Positions 15,864 to 24,172 of a DNA stretch of 40,944 nt are shown here, in pieces; the first letter of the stretch is position 1, and the number at the start of each line of letters is the position of its first letter. Under the pieces are notes generated by a model. That model saw only the letters and a list, made by a program, of their open reading frames with translations, had not been told where the DNA came from and did not search any database. The DNA comes from Planctomycetota bacterium (GTDB taxonomy: Bacteria > Planctomycetota > UBA8108 > UBA1146): positions 1 to 40,944 of the forward strand of contig JACETR010000019.1 in NCBI GenBank assembly GCA_013911165.1, written 5' to 3'. A program made the position numbers and the translations under genes.

Positions 15864-17225
15864 ATGCTGAATAAAACCTGGATTACTACTTTCGTATTGC
15901 TGAGCAGCCTCGCGTTGCTCGCTGCCAACGGTGCAGCACCCCAGGATGGGGCAGAGCGTCTCGGCAAGGATCTGACTCCCGTCGGAGCGATCAAGGCTGG
16001 AAACAAGGACGGATCCATCCCGGCCTGGAATGGCGGACTGACCAAGCCGGTTGCCGGCTGGAGTTCGGGCGATCACTACGTCGATCCGTTCCCGGGCGAC
16101 AAGATTCTCTACACCGTCACCGCCGCCAATGCAGACAAGTACAAGGATCTTCTTTCGCCGGGTCAAATGGCGATGCTGAAGAGATACCCGGACACCTGGA
16201 AGCTGAATGTCTACGAGTCTCGCAGGACCGCTTCTTACCCCGAGGATATCTATGCGGCCCTGAAAGAGAATGCGACGACCGCTTCTCTGACCGACGATGG
16301 CAATGGCGTGCAGAATTGTCGCCGCACTTCGCCCTTCCCCATCCCCACCGAAGGACTGCATGGCATCTGGAACCACGTTTTGAGATACCGTGGAAAGTCG
16401 ACGAAAAGAACCGTCGGCCAGGTAGCCCCGATCGCCGATGGCCGTCACACCATGGTGACCATCGAAGAGGAAGTGCTCTACCGTTACAACGCTGAAGGCA
16501 TGAATTCGGAGAGTTCCGACAACGTTCTCGCCAAGTTCTACCAGGGAGTCACCGGCCCTCCGCGGTTGGCAGGAACCAAACTGCACGTGCACGAAACTCT
16601 CGACCAGACCTCCGATCCTCGCAAGGCGTGGGTCTACAACAAGGGTCTTCGCCGGGTTCGCCGTGCTCCTCAGGTCTCCTTCGACAACCCGGGAACCGCC
16701 AGTGACGGTCAGCGCACCAACGACCAGTTCGACATGTTCAACGGCAGCCCCGAGCGTTACGAATGGAAGCTGGTGGGACGTCGTGAACTTCTGGTGCCTT
16801 ACAACTGCTACAAGGCCCACAATGCGGAAAAAGATCCTGCGGATCTGATTCAGGCAGGGCACCTCAATCCGGACCTGCTTCGTTACGAGAAGCACCGTGT
16901 CTGGGAAGTGGATGCTGTGGTCAAGGATGGAACCAGTCACCTCTACAAGCGCAGAACTTTCTTCTTCGATGAGGATTCCTGGCAGGCACTGGTCATCGAC
17001 CAGTACGACAACTCCGACAACATCTGGAGAGTCTCCGAAGCCTATCCCATCATTTACTACGATGTTCCGGCCTTGTATGACACGCTCATCTCCCACTACG
17101 ACCTGCAGAATGGTCGTTACCTGACCATCGGTTTCAATGCCGAGGGACAGGTCGAGGAGTGGGTCGATGATCTGAAGGACAGCCAGTTTACTCCTGCGGC
17201 GCTCCAGCGTCGCGGCAAGCGCTAA
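15864..17225 (+). CDS. DUF1329 family exported protein
   Basis: A 453-residue protein with a signal peptide (TTFVLLSSLALLAANGAA). Family hallmarks include RLGKDLTPVGAIKAGNKDGS followed by IPAWNGG near the N-terminus. Further in are RRAPQVSFDNPGTASDGQRT, DQFDMFNGSPERYEWKLVGR and the conserved VWEVDAVVKDGTSHLYKRRT near the C-terminus. It has no lipobox, so it is probably periplasmic. The family has been likened to LolA/LolB-type lipid or lipoprotein carriers (recollection, not tested). It follows DUF1302 behind an AGGAGGAGA ribosome site, shares its codon bias, and is followed by a strong terminator hairpin. The pair should be abundant and act together in the envelope. Confidence 0.87.
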   Translation: MLNKTWITTFVLLSSLALLAANGAAPQDGAERLGKDLTPVGAIKAGNKDGSIPAWNGGLTKPVAGWSSGDHYVDPFPGDKILYTVTAANADKYKDLLSPGQMAMLKRYPDTWKLNVYESRRTASYPEDIYAALKENATTASLTDDGNGVQNCRRTSPFPIPTEGLHGIWNHVLRYRGKSTKRTVGQVAPIADGRHTMVTIEEEVLYRYNAEGMNSESSDNVLAKFYQGVTGPPRLAGTKLHVHETLDQTSDPRKAWVYNKGLRRVRRAPQVSFDNPGTASDGQRTNDQFDMFNGSPERYEWKLVGRRELLVPYNCYKAHNAEKDPADLIQAGHLNPDLLRYEKHRVWEVDAVVKDGTSHLYKRRTFFFDEDSWQALVIDQYDNSDNIWRVSEAYPIIYYDVPALYDTLISHYDLQNGRYLTIGFNAEGQVEEWVDDLKDSQFTPAALQRRGKR

Positions 17226-17236
17226 GAATTTGCCAG

Positions 17237-17264
17237 CGGCTCCCCGGAAACGGGGAGCCGTTTT
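17237..17264 (+). terminator. Rho-independent terminator after DUF1329
   Basis: CGGCTCCCCG (17237-17246), GAAA tetraloop, CGGGGAGCCG (17251-17260), then TTTTC. A perfect 10-bp GC-rich stem 11 bases after the stop codon. It lies inside the four-gene cluster, so it probably limits read-through into the YCF48-like and RND genes. Confidence 0.85.
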
Positions 17265-17384
17265 CAATTCTGTCTATCCCGAATTCAGTCCGGCTCATCT
17301 TTTCCTGTGAATCATGGGCAAGGATCGCTGGCTCGGCGGGCCATGGGGGAATGTCGAGTCCAACAAGTCGTGGAAGTGAACAAC

Positions 17385-18416
17385 GTGAACAGATTTCATT
17401 TATCGATGCTCATCTTCTGTTTGATCGGTGCCCTGGTTCTTTCACCAGGCACTCAGTCCGACCCCGCCAACCCGATCGCTGCCGCTGACGGAAAAGAGAC
17501 TCCCTCCACACCACTTCCGGATCAATCCTTCATGATGTCTGCCAACAAGGTCGCCAATGCGCTCTATCTCGCAGGGGATCTCGCAGGGGATCGGGTGATT
17601 CTGGTGGGTGAGCGTGGCCTTGTTCTCCGGTCATCAGATCGGGGAAAGAACTTTGAGCAAGTGCCGGCACCCACACGCAGGCTGCTTTCCGATGTCGAAC
17701 TGCGGGAAGATGGGGTGGCCATCGCTGTTGGGCATGAGAGCACCATTTTGCGGTCGCAGGATGGCGGAGACACGTGGCAAGTGGTTCACCATGATCCGGA
17801 ACAGGATCTGGCTCTCTTCTCCGTTGCTGACGAAGGCGAAGGGAACTGGGTGGCAGTGGGGGCTTTCGGTCTCGTGCTGGTCAGCTCCGACGATGGGGTG
17901 ACCTGGGAACAGCATTTGGTCAGCGAAGATGGGCCTCATTTGTATTCGGTCCGGGTTCACAGTGAAGGTCTTTTGGCGGTCGGGGAATTCGGTTCTCTCT
18001 TTTCCAGCAAGGATCACGGCGAGAACTGGAAAATGTTGCCAGTACCCTACGAGGGAACACTTTTTGACATCCTGGTCATGAAGGATCGCTGGATCCTGAT
18101 GGGGTTGCGTGGAAACCTCTGGGAGGGCAACGCCTCCGAATGGAAACAGATCGATCACGGATCGGAAGCCACCCTCTTTGGTGGAGCGATGCTGACAGAT
18201 GACACGGTCATCGTCGTGGGGGCCGAGGGGGTCACACTGATTCGTTCTCCCGAAACCGGAGAGTGGACTCACAAAAGTATTCAGGAAAAAGATCGACGAT
18301 TGCTGTCGGCTCCCTTGCCTCTCCTTGACAACTCTGTACTGGGTCTCGGGGAAAAGGGATTCCGCTGGATCTTCGGCCGTGGAAACCAGGGAACCGGTGA
18401 AGGGGAGGGACGATGA
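17385..18416 (+). CDS. YCF48/BNR-like beta-propeller, exported
   Basis: A 343-residue exported propeller. An N-terminal hydrophobic segment (HLSMLIFCLIGALVLS) acts as signal or anchor. The rest consists of repeated blades of the YCF48/Hcf136 photosystem-assembly type: VGERGLVLRSSDRGKNFEQV, then VGHESTILRSQDGGDTWQVV, VGAFGLVLVSSDDGVTWEQH and VGEFGSLFSSKDHGENWKML. In bacteria outside photosynthesis this fold accompanies DUF1302/DUF1329 and RND genes. I chose the GTG at 17385 (behind GGAAG) because it starts immediately before the signal; an upstream GTG at 17307 would add an untypical 26-residue leader. Its stop overlaps the RND start (ATGA), so the two proteins are probably made in step and interact in the periplasm. 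Confidence 0.83.
   Translation: MNRFHLSMLIFCLIGALVLSPGTQSDPANPIAAADGKETPSTPLPDQSFMMSANKVANALYLAGDLAGDRVILVGERGLVLRSSDRGKNFEQVPAPTRRLLSDVELREDGVAIAVGHESTILRSQDGGDTWQVVHHDPEQDLALFSVADEGEGNWVAVGAFGLVLVSSDDGVTWEQHLVSEDGPHLYSVRVHSEGLLAVGEFGSLFSSKDHGENWKMLPVPYEGTLFDILVMKDRWILMGLRGNLWEGNASEWKQIDHGSEATLFGGAMLTDDTVIVVGAEGVTLIRSPETGEWTHKSIQEKDRRLLSAPLPLLDNSVLGLGEKGFRWIFGRGNQGTGEGEGR
17568..17591 (+). repeat. Perfect 12-bp tandem duplication
   Basis: CTCGCAGGGGAT occurs twice head to tail, encoding LAGDLAGD in the YCF48-like protein. It keeps the frame and looks like a recent slippage event. Confidence 0.85.
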
Positions 18417-20758
18417 AGAATTGGCTCTCCAACCTTCTCTTTGAGAAAAGTCGTCTGGTTCTGTGGGGATTGGCGCTGGTCACTCTCTTTCTGGTTTTTC
18501 AGGCGAGTCGCCTTGCCATCGACGCGGGTTTTGAAAAGCAGTTGCCCGTCGATCACCGCTGGATGGATGTTTTCCGTAAATACCAATCACAGTTTGGCGG
18601 AGCCAACCGTCTGTTGATTGCCGTTCGTGATAAACAGGGAGACCTCTTCAACGCAGATTCCCTGGAAAAGGTGCGTCTGGTCACCCGGGCCCTCGAAGCG
18701 ATTCCAGGAGTGGATCGCTCTTCGGTGACCTCCATCTTCACTCCCAATGTTCGATTTGTCCGAATCGTCGAGGGCGGTTTTGACGGCGGCAATGTGGTGC
18801 CTGCGGATTGGAGACCGACCCCCGAGATGGCCCTGATGGTGCGTGAAAATGTTCTTCAGTCGGGGCAGGTGGGGCGTCTGGTTGCCAATGATTTCTCTGC
18901 GGCGATGGTGACTGCGAGATTGATCGAGACCGATCCGAATACAGGGCAAGCTCCCGACCCCATCGAGGTGGGAGCCCTGCTCGAGGAACGGATTCGTGCC
19001 CCCTTCGTGGATGACCAGATCGATGTTCACATGATCGGGTTTTCGAAGGCGGTTCACGATATCGCCTCCGGAGCAGCCATGGTGGCGGCCTTCTTCCTGA
19101 TCGCGCTGGGAGTGACAGCCTTTTTTGTACGTGGATTCACCCGGTCGTGGCGTTTGACTTTGCTGCCGCTGGCGACTTCTCTGCTTGCGGTGGTCTGGAC
19201 GATGGGAGGAATCACCACTCTCGGGTATGGTCTCGATCCCATGTCGATTCTGGTGCCTTTCCTGATCTTTGCCATCGCCATGTCCCATGGTGTGCAGATG
19301 GTGGGGGCACTCTCCGCAGGACTGAAGGAGGGGCTGTCTCCGGCAGAAGCCTCAAGGAAGGCCTGGGAGCAATTGCTCACTCCGGGGTTTGTCGCTCTTA
19401 TCAGTGATTCTGTCGGTTTCCTGACCCTGCTCTTCATCGAGATTCCGGTGATTCAGCATCTTGCGGTGATGTCTGCGACCGGAGTGCTGCTGATCTTTGG
19501 TACCGGTTTCATGCTTCTGCCGCTGCTGCTTGCACGCATCCAGTCCAGTCCGGAACTGATCGCAAGGCTGAGCCGACCGATGCCGCGGCGGGAAAGTCTG
19601 TGGCAAAGAGTCAACTCTGCGACGAAACCCGGTGTGGCGTGGGCACTGGTGTTGATCTCACTGGTAGCAGGTTTGTTTGCCTATGATTCTGCAAACCGGG
19701 TCATCATCGGGGATGCGGATCAGGGACTCCCTGAGTTGCGCCCTGAATCACGCTACAACATCGATTCGGTGACGATCGCCAACTCATTTTCGATCGGTGT
19801 TGACCTACTGACAGTCATCGTCGAAAGCCATCCCGATGGCAGTATCGATCATGGCGTCATGGATCTGATCGATGAGTTCCAGTGGCAGATCAGCCAGGTG
19901 GAAGGGGTACGGTCGACCCTGTCCTTGCCACAGGCTTCGAGAATCCTGACCGCTGCCTGGAGCGAGGGATCTCCCAAGTGGCGTGAACTGCCGCGGAACA
20001 GTGACATGCTCGCCCAGTCACTTTCGAGTATCGATACCTCAAGTGGTCTCCTCAATTCGGATGCCAGTGTCATGACGGTGATGGTCTTCACCGAGGATCA
20101 CAAGGCGGCAACGATTTCGCGGGTGACCGAAGCTGTGGAGAGATTTGATGATCTCTATGGAGTGGATGGGGTGGCGCGATTTGAATTGGCCACCGGAAAT
20201 GTGGGGGTCATGGCAGCCACCAATGAGGTGGTCTCCGAGGCGCAGTTGAGAATGCTGCTGACGATTTACCTGGTCGTCGTCGTACTCGGCCTGCTGGCGT
20301 TCCGGTCTATCAGGGCGACTCTCTGTGTGGTTCTGCCATTGGTGCTGGTCAGTATTCTCTGTTACGCACTGATGGTTTACCTCGGAATCGGACTCAAGGT
20401 TTCGACGTTGCCGGTCGCCGCGCTGGGTGTGGGAATCGGAGTGGACTACGGGATTTACCTCACTCACCAGTTGTTGATTGCACGCCGATCGGGATTGTCT
20501 CTTTCTGAAGGATATCTGGTCGCCTTGCGCAGATCCGGAAATGCAGTTCTGGTCACCGGCCTGACTCTGGCGGTGGGAGTGGCAACATGGATCTTCTCTG
20601 ATCTCAAGCTGCAGGCGGATATGGGAGTCCTTCTGAGTTTCATGTTTGCGGGGAATATGCTGGGAGCACTGCTTCTGCTGCCGGCATTGCAGTGGGTCAT
20701 CCCCGGAGGTGGGTCAGAAAAGGGTGGCGACGAAGCCAAACCCCAAACCAGTTCCTGA
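18413..20758 (+). CDS. RND/MMPL family transporter
   Basis: A 781-residue inner-membrane RND-superfamily protein in two halves. Helix 1 is at ~15-33, a periplasmic domain spans ~40-215, and a helix bundle ~218-375 contains GLDPMSILVPFLIFAIAMSH. Helix 7 lies at ~408-425, a second periplasmic domain spans ~430-610, and the last bundle (~612-775) contains VAALGVGIGVDYGIYLTHQL. Size and layout match MMPL/HpnN-type proteins that move lipids or other hydrophobic molecules rather than AcrB. Only the C-terminal bundle keeps the buried Asp of the GVDYG motif. Its start overlaps the YCF48-like gene by 4 bases, and a bidirectional terminator follows. It probably drives export or retrieval of a hydrophobic substrate with the proton gradient. 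Confidence 0.87.
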   Translation: MKNWLSNLLFEKSRLVLWGLALVTLFLVFQASRLAIDAGFEKQLPVDHRWMDVFRKYQSQFGGANRLLIAVRDKQGDLFNADSLEKVRLVTRALEAIPGVDRSSVTSIFTPNVRFVRIVEGGFDGGNVVPADWRPTPEMALMVRENVLQSGQVGRLVANDFSAAMVTARLIETDPNTGQAPDPIEVGALLEERIRAPFVDDQIDVHMIGFSKAVHDIASGAAMVAAFFLIALGVTAFFVRGFTRSWRLTLLPLATSLLAVVWTMGGITTLGYGLDPMSILVPFLIFAIAMSHGVQMVGALSAGLKEGLSPAEASRKAWEQLLTPGFVALISDSVGFLTLLFIEIPVIQHLAVMSATGVLLIFGTGFMLLPLLLARIQSSPELIARLSRPMPRRESLWQRVNSATKPGVAWALVLISLVAGLFAYDSANRVIIGDADQGLPELRPESRYNIDSVTIANSFSIGVDLLTVIVESHPDGSIDHGVMDLIDEFQWQISQVEGVRSTLSLPQASRILTAAWSEGSPKWRELPRNSDMLAQSLSSIDTSSGLLNSDASVMTVMVFTEDHKAATISRVTEAVERFDDLYGVDGVARFELATGNVGVMAATNEVVSEAQLRMLLTIYLVVVVLGLLAFRSIRATLCVVLPLVLVSILCYALMVYLGIGLKVSTLPVAALGVGIGVDYGIYLTHQLLIARRSGLSLSEGYLVALRRSGNAVLVTGLTLAVGVATWIFSDLKLQADMGVLLSFMFAGNMLGALLLLPALQWVIPGGGSEKGGDEAKPQTSS

Positions 20759-20772
20759 TCGGTTTCTGAAAC

Positions 20773-20813
20773 AAAAAAGGCCGCAACCTTCTGCAAGGTT
20801 GCGGCCTTTTTTT
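20773..20813. terminator. Bidirectional terminator between RND gene and fadE
   Basis: An 18-bp perfect stem, AAAAAAGGCCGCAACCTT (20773-20790), a 4-base loop CTGC, and the complementary arm at 20795-20812. T-runs stand on the 3' side in both directions. It lies between two convergent genes and can serve both. Confidence 0.92.
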
Positions 20814-20832
20814 ATGGTCCTGCCGATTTCAA

Positions 20833-23328
20833 TTAATCGTCGGAGGCCTTTTTTGCCCACTCACGATTGGTGATTTCATTGGAGGAGGCGGGGATCTCAC
20901 CGGTGGCAAAGTGATCGACCGCAATCGCTTCACTGCGGGCCTGTTCTGCCGAATGAATCCGAAGAGCTCCTTCCTGATCGATGATCCCTTTTTCGAGACC
21001 TTTCTCGATCAGCACCGGCAAGGGAGCCTTGGCCAGAGTGCCACTGCGAACCGCCTTTTTGAGTGCATCCCGGTCCTTCTGGGCTGCGACCACTTTTTCA
21101 AGGGCGTCCTCCAGAGTCCATAATCCGGGGGAGGAAGTGGGTCTGGCCATCACCGAACCGGTGAGGGAATGCCAAAGTTCACCCCCGTCGAGGAGGCGGG
21201 CACTGACTTTCGCACTCAATTCATCGGAGGGGCCATTGCTGCGAGGTCCGCCGGGAACGCCGATCAGTTTGAGTCCCCAGGCGGCCGGTCTCAGGGGCAG
21301 ATTGTCGAGGAATCCACCCATTGCCTTTTCTGTTTCACGAACACAAACCTGCATCAGGTAGTCGACGACATCCCGGTCTCTCTCCGGGCGGCCTTCATCC
21401 TGAAACTTTTTCAGGGCCGCAGAGCCAACGACCATCCAGGTCAAGGCATCCGCAAGTCGGCCGGTCAGGTGTTCCTTGCGCTTGAGAGCTCCACCCAGAG
21501 TTCCCATGGCGGCGTCGGTACACAATGCAAAGGCACTCGAGAGTGCAGTCAGTTTCTGGTGACTGCGTCCGATGGAACCAGCGAAGTGGCGTGCACCGTA
21601 ACGGGAACCGGTCAATCGATGGATCAGACTCTGAATCGCTGTCGAAACGACGAACCCGACATGACCCCAGAACGCATGGTCAAAGGCTTTGAGGTCATTA
21701 TTCTCCACCGCCGCCAACTCTTTCTGGACCCAGGGATGACAACGCACTGCTCCCTGACCAAAGATAATCAGTGTTCGAGTGAGAATGTTGGCGCCTTCAA
21801 CCGTGATCCCTACCGGAACCGCGGAGTAGGCATTGGCCAATTCATTGCGGGGACCACGGCAGATCGCATTTCCTGCGACCACGTCCATGCAGTCGTTGAC
21901 GACTTTCCGAAGTGTTTCTGTGGCAAAGGCCTTGGCCACGGCACTGATCACCGCCGGCTTTTCTCCACTGTCGACGGCAAGAGTGGTGGATAGTCGAAGT
22001 GCATCGAGAGCGTAGACGTGGGAGGCGGAGCGAACGAGGGGCTCCTGAACTCCTTCAAAGCGGCCGATAGGCAAACCGAACTGCTCTCGAACCGAGGCGT
22101 GGGCTGCGGCAACACGCAAGGAGAGTTGCGCCCCTCCTGTGGAGCTGGATGGCAGCATGATGCCTCGTCCTGCGGACAGGCATTGCATCAGCATCGTCCA
22201 GCCTTTGCCGCATCCATCCCTGCCACCGATGACCGTATCCAGGGGAACAAAGACATCCCGTCCCCGGGTTGGACCATTGAGGAAAGGAACCCCGAGGGGG
22301 TCGTGGCGCTCACCGGTCTCGACACCCGCGGTATCCGCGGGAATCAGGGCGCAGGTGATTCCCAGATCTTCCTTGTCACCGAGGAGGTGGTCCGGATCGT
22401 AGAGTCGGAAGGCGACGCCGATGAGGGTCGCCCGGGGAGCGAGCGTGATGTAGCGCTTCTCCCAGTTAAGCCTCATACCGAGGACTTTTTCTCCGTCCAC
22501 TTCCTCTTCAACGATGACACCGTGAGAGGACATCGATCCGGCAGCGTCCGATCCGGCTCCCGGTTCGGTCAATGCAAAGCAGGGGATCTCGGTTCCCTTG
22601 GCAAGTCGTGGCAGCAACTGCTTCTTCTGATCTGTCGTTCCGTAATGAAGTAGCAGCTCACCCGGTCCCAGTGAATTCGGAACCATGATGGTGACGGCGA
22701 GGGCATTGCTAATAGTGGCCGCTTTGGAGATGACATTGGAGACCGCAGTGGCGGAAAAACCGAGTCCGCCATACTCCTCCGGGATGATCATGCCAAAGAA
22801 ACCGTGGTCACAGAGGAACTGGAATGCTTCCTCTGAGATCGATCCGTTTTGGCGATCCTCCCAGCAATCGACCATCGTTGCCAACTCGGCGAGGGGACCG
22901 TCGATAAATTCCTGTTCACGGGCGGAGAGTTCAGAAGTGCCCTGACCCAGGTAGGCATGCCAATCGGGACGGCCACTGAAAATCTCACCGTCCCAACCCA
23001 CGGTTCCGCCCTCGAGGGCCTCTTTTTCGGTTTCACTGATGGCGGGCAGGATGCCACGAATGATCTTCATCACCGGCCGGCTGAGGAGCTGCGCTCTCAG
23101 GGGGGAAACGAGGGCAAACAGGGCAAACAGGAAATAGACTCCGAAATAGACGGTGCCACCATTGGAGCCCCAGGACTCGGGCCAGCCGATCCAAAGGGGA
23201 TCGAGACCGACGATGAGGCCGGTCAGTAGCACTCCCCAGCGAACGAGGCCCGCTGCTGCGAGAAACAGGCCGGGCAGCAGCGCTGCAACTCCGTGAAGAA
23301 TCAAATCGAGCAACTGCGGATTTTCCAT
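20833..23328 (-). CDS. fadE: Acyl-CoA dehydrogenase, FadE type
   Basis: An 831-residue acyl-CoA dehydrogenase of the long FadE type, which performs the first step of fatty-acid beta-oxidation. Two N-terminal hydrophobic segments (~8-40 and ~58-80) suggest membrane association. The dehydrogenase core starts near residue 115 with EEYGGLGFSATAVSNVIS, CFALTEPGAGSDAAGS for substrate/FAD contact and LSAGRGIMLPSSSTGG. The FadE-typical VEGANILTRTLIIFGQGAVR contains the likely catalytic Glu. A DUF1974-like helical C-terminus makes up the rest. The ATG is preceded by AGGAGACC. It lies 32 bases after a lipoprotein gene on the same strand and converges on the RND cluster. Together with the hydratase, SDR and thioesterase it marks this stretch as acyl-CoA metabolism. 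Confidence 0.93.
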   Translation of the reverse strand: MENPQLLDLILHGVAALLPGLFLAAAGLVRWGVLLTGLIVGLDPLWIGWPESWGSNGGTVYFGVYFLFALFALVSPLRAQLLSRPVMKIIRGILPAISETEKEALEGGTVGWDGEIFSGRPDWHAYLGQGTSELSAREQEFIDGPLAELATMVDCWEDRQNGSISEEAFQFLCDHGFFGMIIPEEYGGLGFSATAVSNVISKAATISNALAVTIMVPNSLGPGELLLHYGTTDQKKQLLPRLAKGTEIPCFALTEPGAGSDAAGSMSSHGVIVEEEVDGEKVLGMRLNWEKRYITLAPRATLIGVAFRLYDPDHLLGDKEDLGITCALIPADTAGVETGERHDPLGVPFLNGPTRGRDVFVPLDTVIGGRDGCGKGWTMLMQCLSAGRGIMLPSSSTGGAQLSLRVAAAHASVREQFGLPIGRFEGVQEPLVRSASHVYALDALRLSTTLAVDSGEKPAVISAVAKAFATETLRKVVNDCMDVVAGNAICRGPRNELANAYSAVPVGITVEGANILTRTLIIFGQGAVRCHPWVQKELAAVENNDLKAFDHAFWGHVGFVVSTAIQSLIHRLTGSRYGARHFAGSIGRSHQKLTALSSAFALCTDAAMGTLGGALKRKEHLTGRLADALTWMVVGSAALKKFQDEGRPERDRDVVDYLMQVCVRETEKAMGGFLDNLPLRPAAWGLKLIGVPGGPRSNGPSDELSAKVSARLLDGGELWHSLTGSVMARPTSSPGLWTLEDALEKVVAAQKDRDALKKAVRSGTLAKAPLPVLIEKGLEKGIIDQEGALRIHSAEQARSEAIAVDHFATGEIPASSNEITNREWAKKASDD

Positions 23329-23360
23329 GAAGGTCTCCTATTTCACTCGCGGTCGTGGTC

Positions 23361-24011
23361 TCACTCGGGATCGCCGGTGGGACCCTCGGTAATTCTCTCA
23401 TCATCTGCCAAAAGATCCCAACCCAGTACTGACGTCATCATATCGATGATCTCCAATGGATTGATTCCCAAGTCGAAGTTGAAAAAGAGCAGGGTGCCGG
23501 AGAAACCGATCCACGTATCCCGACTGAGTTGCTGATGGGGCGTTAAAGCCTCAAGAGAGGGGGCACGGGTCAAAATGGGATTGGGGGCAAGGCGATGCAG
23601 ACGGAGAAGGCTGCAATTCTCTCCAGTAATGTAGTTATTGCCGGACAGGGATAAGTTGGCGATCAAAATTTGATCAGGAGATGAAAGTCCCCAATTTTCA
23701 AACAGATCCTCGTTGCCGATGAGTGCTGCGGGGAGGGCAAGGGTCGAGACAGGAAATGCGGCGGTTCGCAATTGACCGACAGGTTGACCAGGGCGAGGAT
23801 CCCAGCCGATGTTCTGGCGTGGTTTCAGGGCCAGGTCGCCGACTCCAATCGCCGGGTGTAGCCAGTCGGTCGCCTGAGCTTCGAGATAGATTCCCAGGCC
23901 GAGGCCTGCCTCGACATGGAAGCAATCGGTCAGATCTCTCTTCAATGGAGCAGAGCACCCACTGAGGAGCAGGAATGTTCCCAGAAGAATCGAAGAACTG
24001 ACTCGCAACAT
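23361..24011 (-). CDS. Lipoprotein of unknown function
   Basis: A 216-residue putative lipoprotein. The signal peptide ends in a clear lipobox, LLLSGC, at residues ~16-21. The mature part contains RDLTDCFHVEAGLGLGIYLE, then VGDLALKPRQNIGWDPRPGQ. This resembles small lipoproteins in which an 'RDxxD...GxGxG' segment is followed by a hydrophobic strand. I recall such proteins from spirochaetes and planctomycetes but cannot name the family. The ATG at 24011 is chosen because it begins the signal peptide and has GGAAGG upstream; the longer frame to 24200 is not protein-like and runs into the divergent gene. It precedes fadE by 32 bases and may be cotranscribed with it. No function can be assigned. 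Confidence 0.72.
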   Translation of the reverse strand: MLRVSSSILLGTFLLLSGCSAPLKRDLTDCFHVEAGLGLGIYLEAQATDWLHPAIGVGDLALKPRQNIGWDPRPGQPVGQLRTAAFPVSTLALPAALIGNEDLFENWGLSSPDQILIANLSLSGNNYITGENCSLLRLHRLAPNPILTRAPSLEALTPHQQLSRDTWIGFSGTLLFFNFDLGINPLEIIDMMTSVLGWDLLADDERITEGPTGDPE

Positions 24012-24172
24012 CGTCGGGACCTTCCCGGAAATCGTCCTTTGACGGTCGGAGTGGGGGCTTCCCCTCTCCCCGGCTTGTTTTAACATTTTCAGAGTCAACG
24101 TGGGGAGGGAAATCACAGTTCCAGCCTCAGGTTGTTCAGGGACAGGTTTTCTCGGAGCGGAAAGCAGTAACA

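Noticed and set aside
15846..17267. A 473-codon open frame on the minus strand covering all of the DUF1329 gene
   Set aside because: It mirrors a well-supported gene, has no family-like motifs or ribosome site, and arises because the biased codons of DUF1329 leave few stops in the antisense frame. The same holds for the 312-codon frame opposite DUF1302 (14269-15207).
20911..22653. Plus-strand open frames of 200-274 codons opposite fadE
   Set aside because: fadE on the other strand is complete with catalytic motifs; these frames show no signal, domain or start site of their own.
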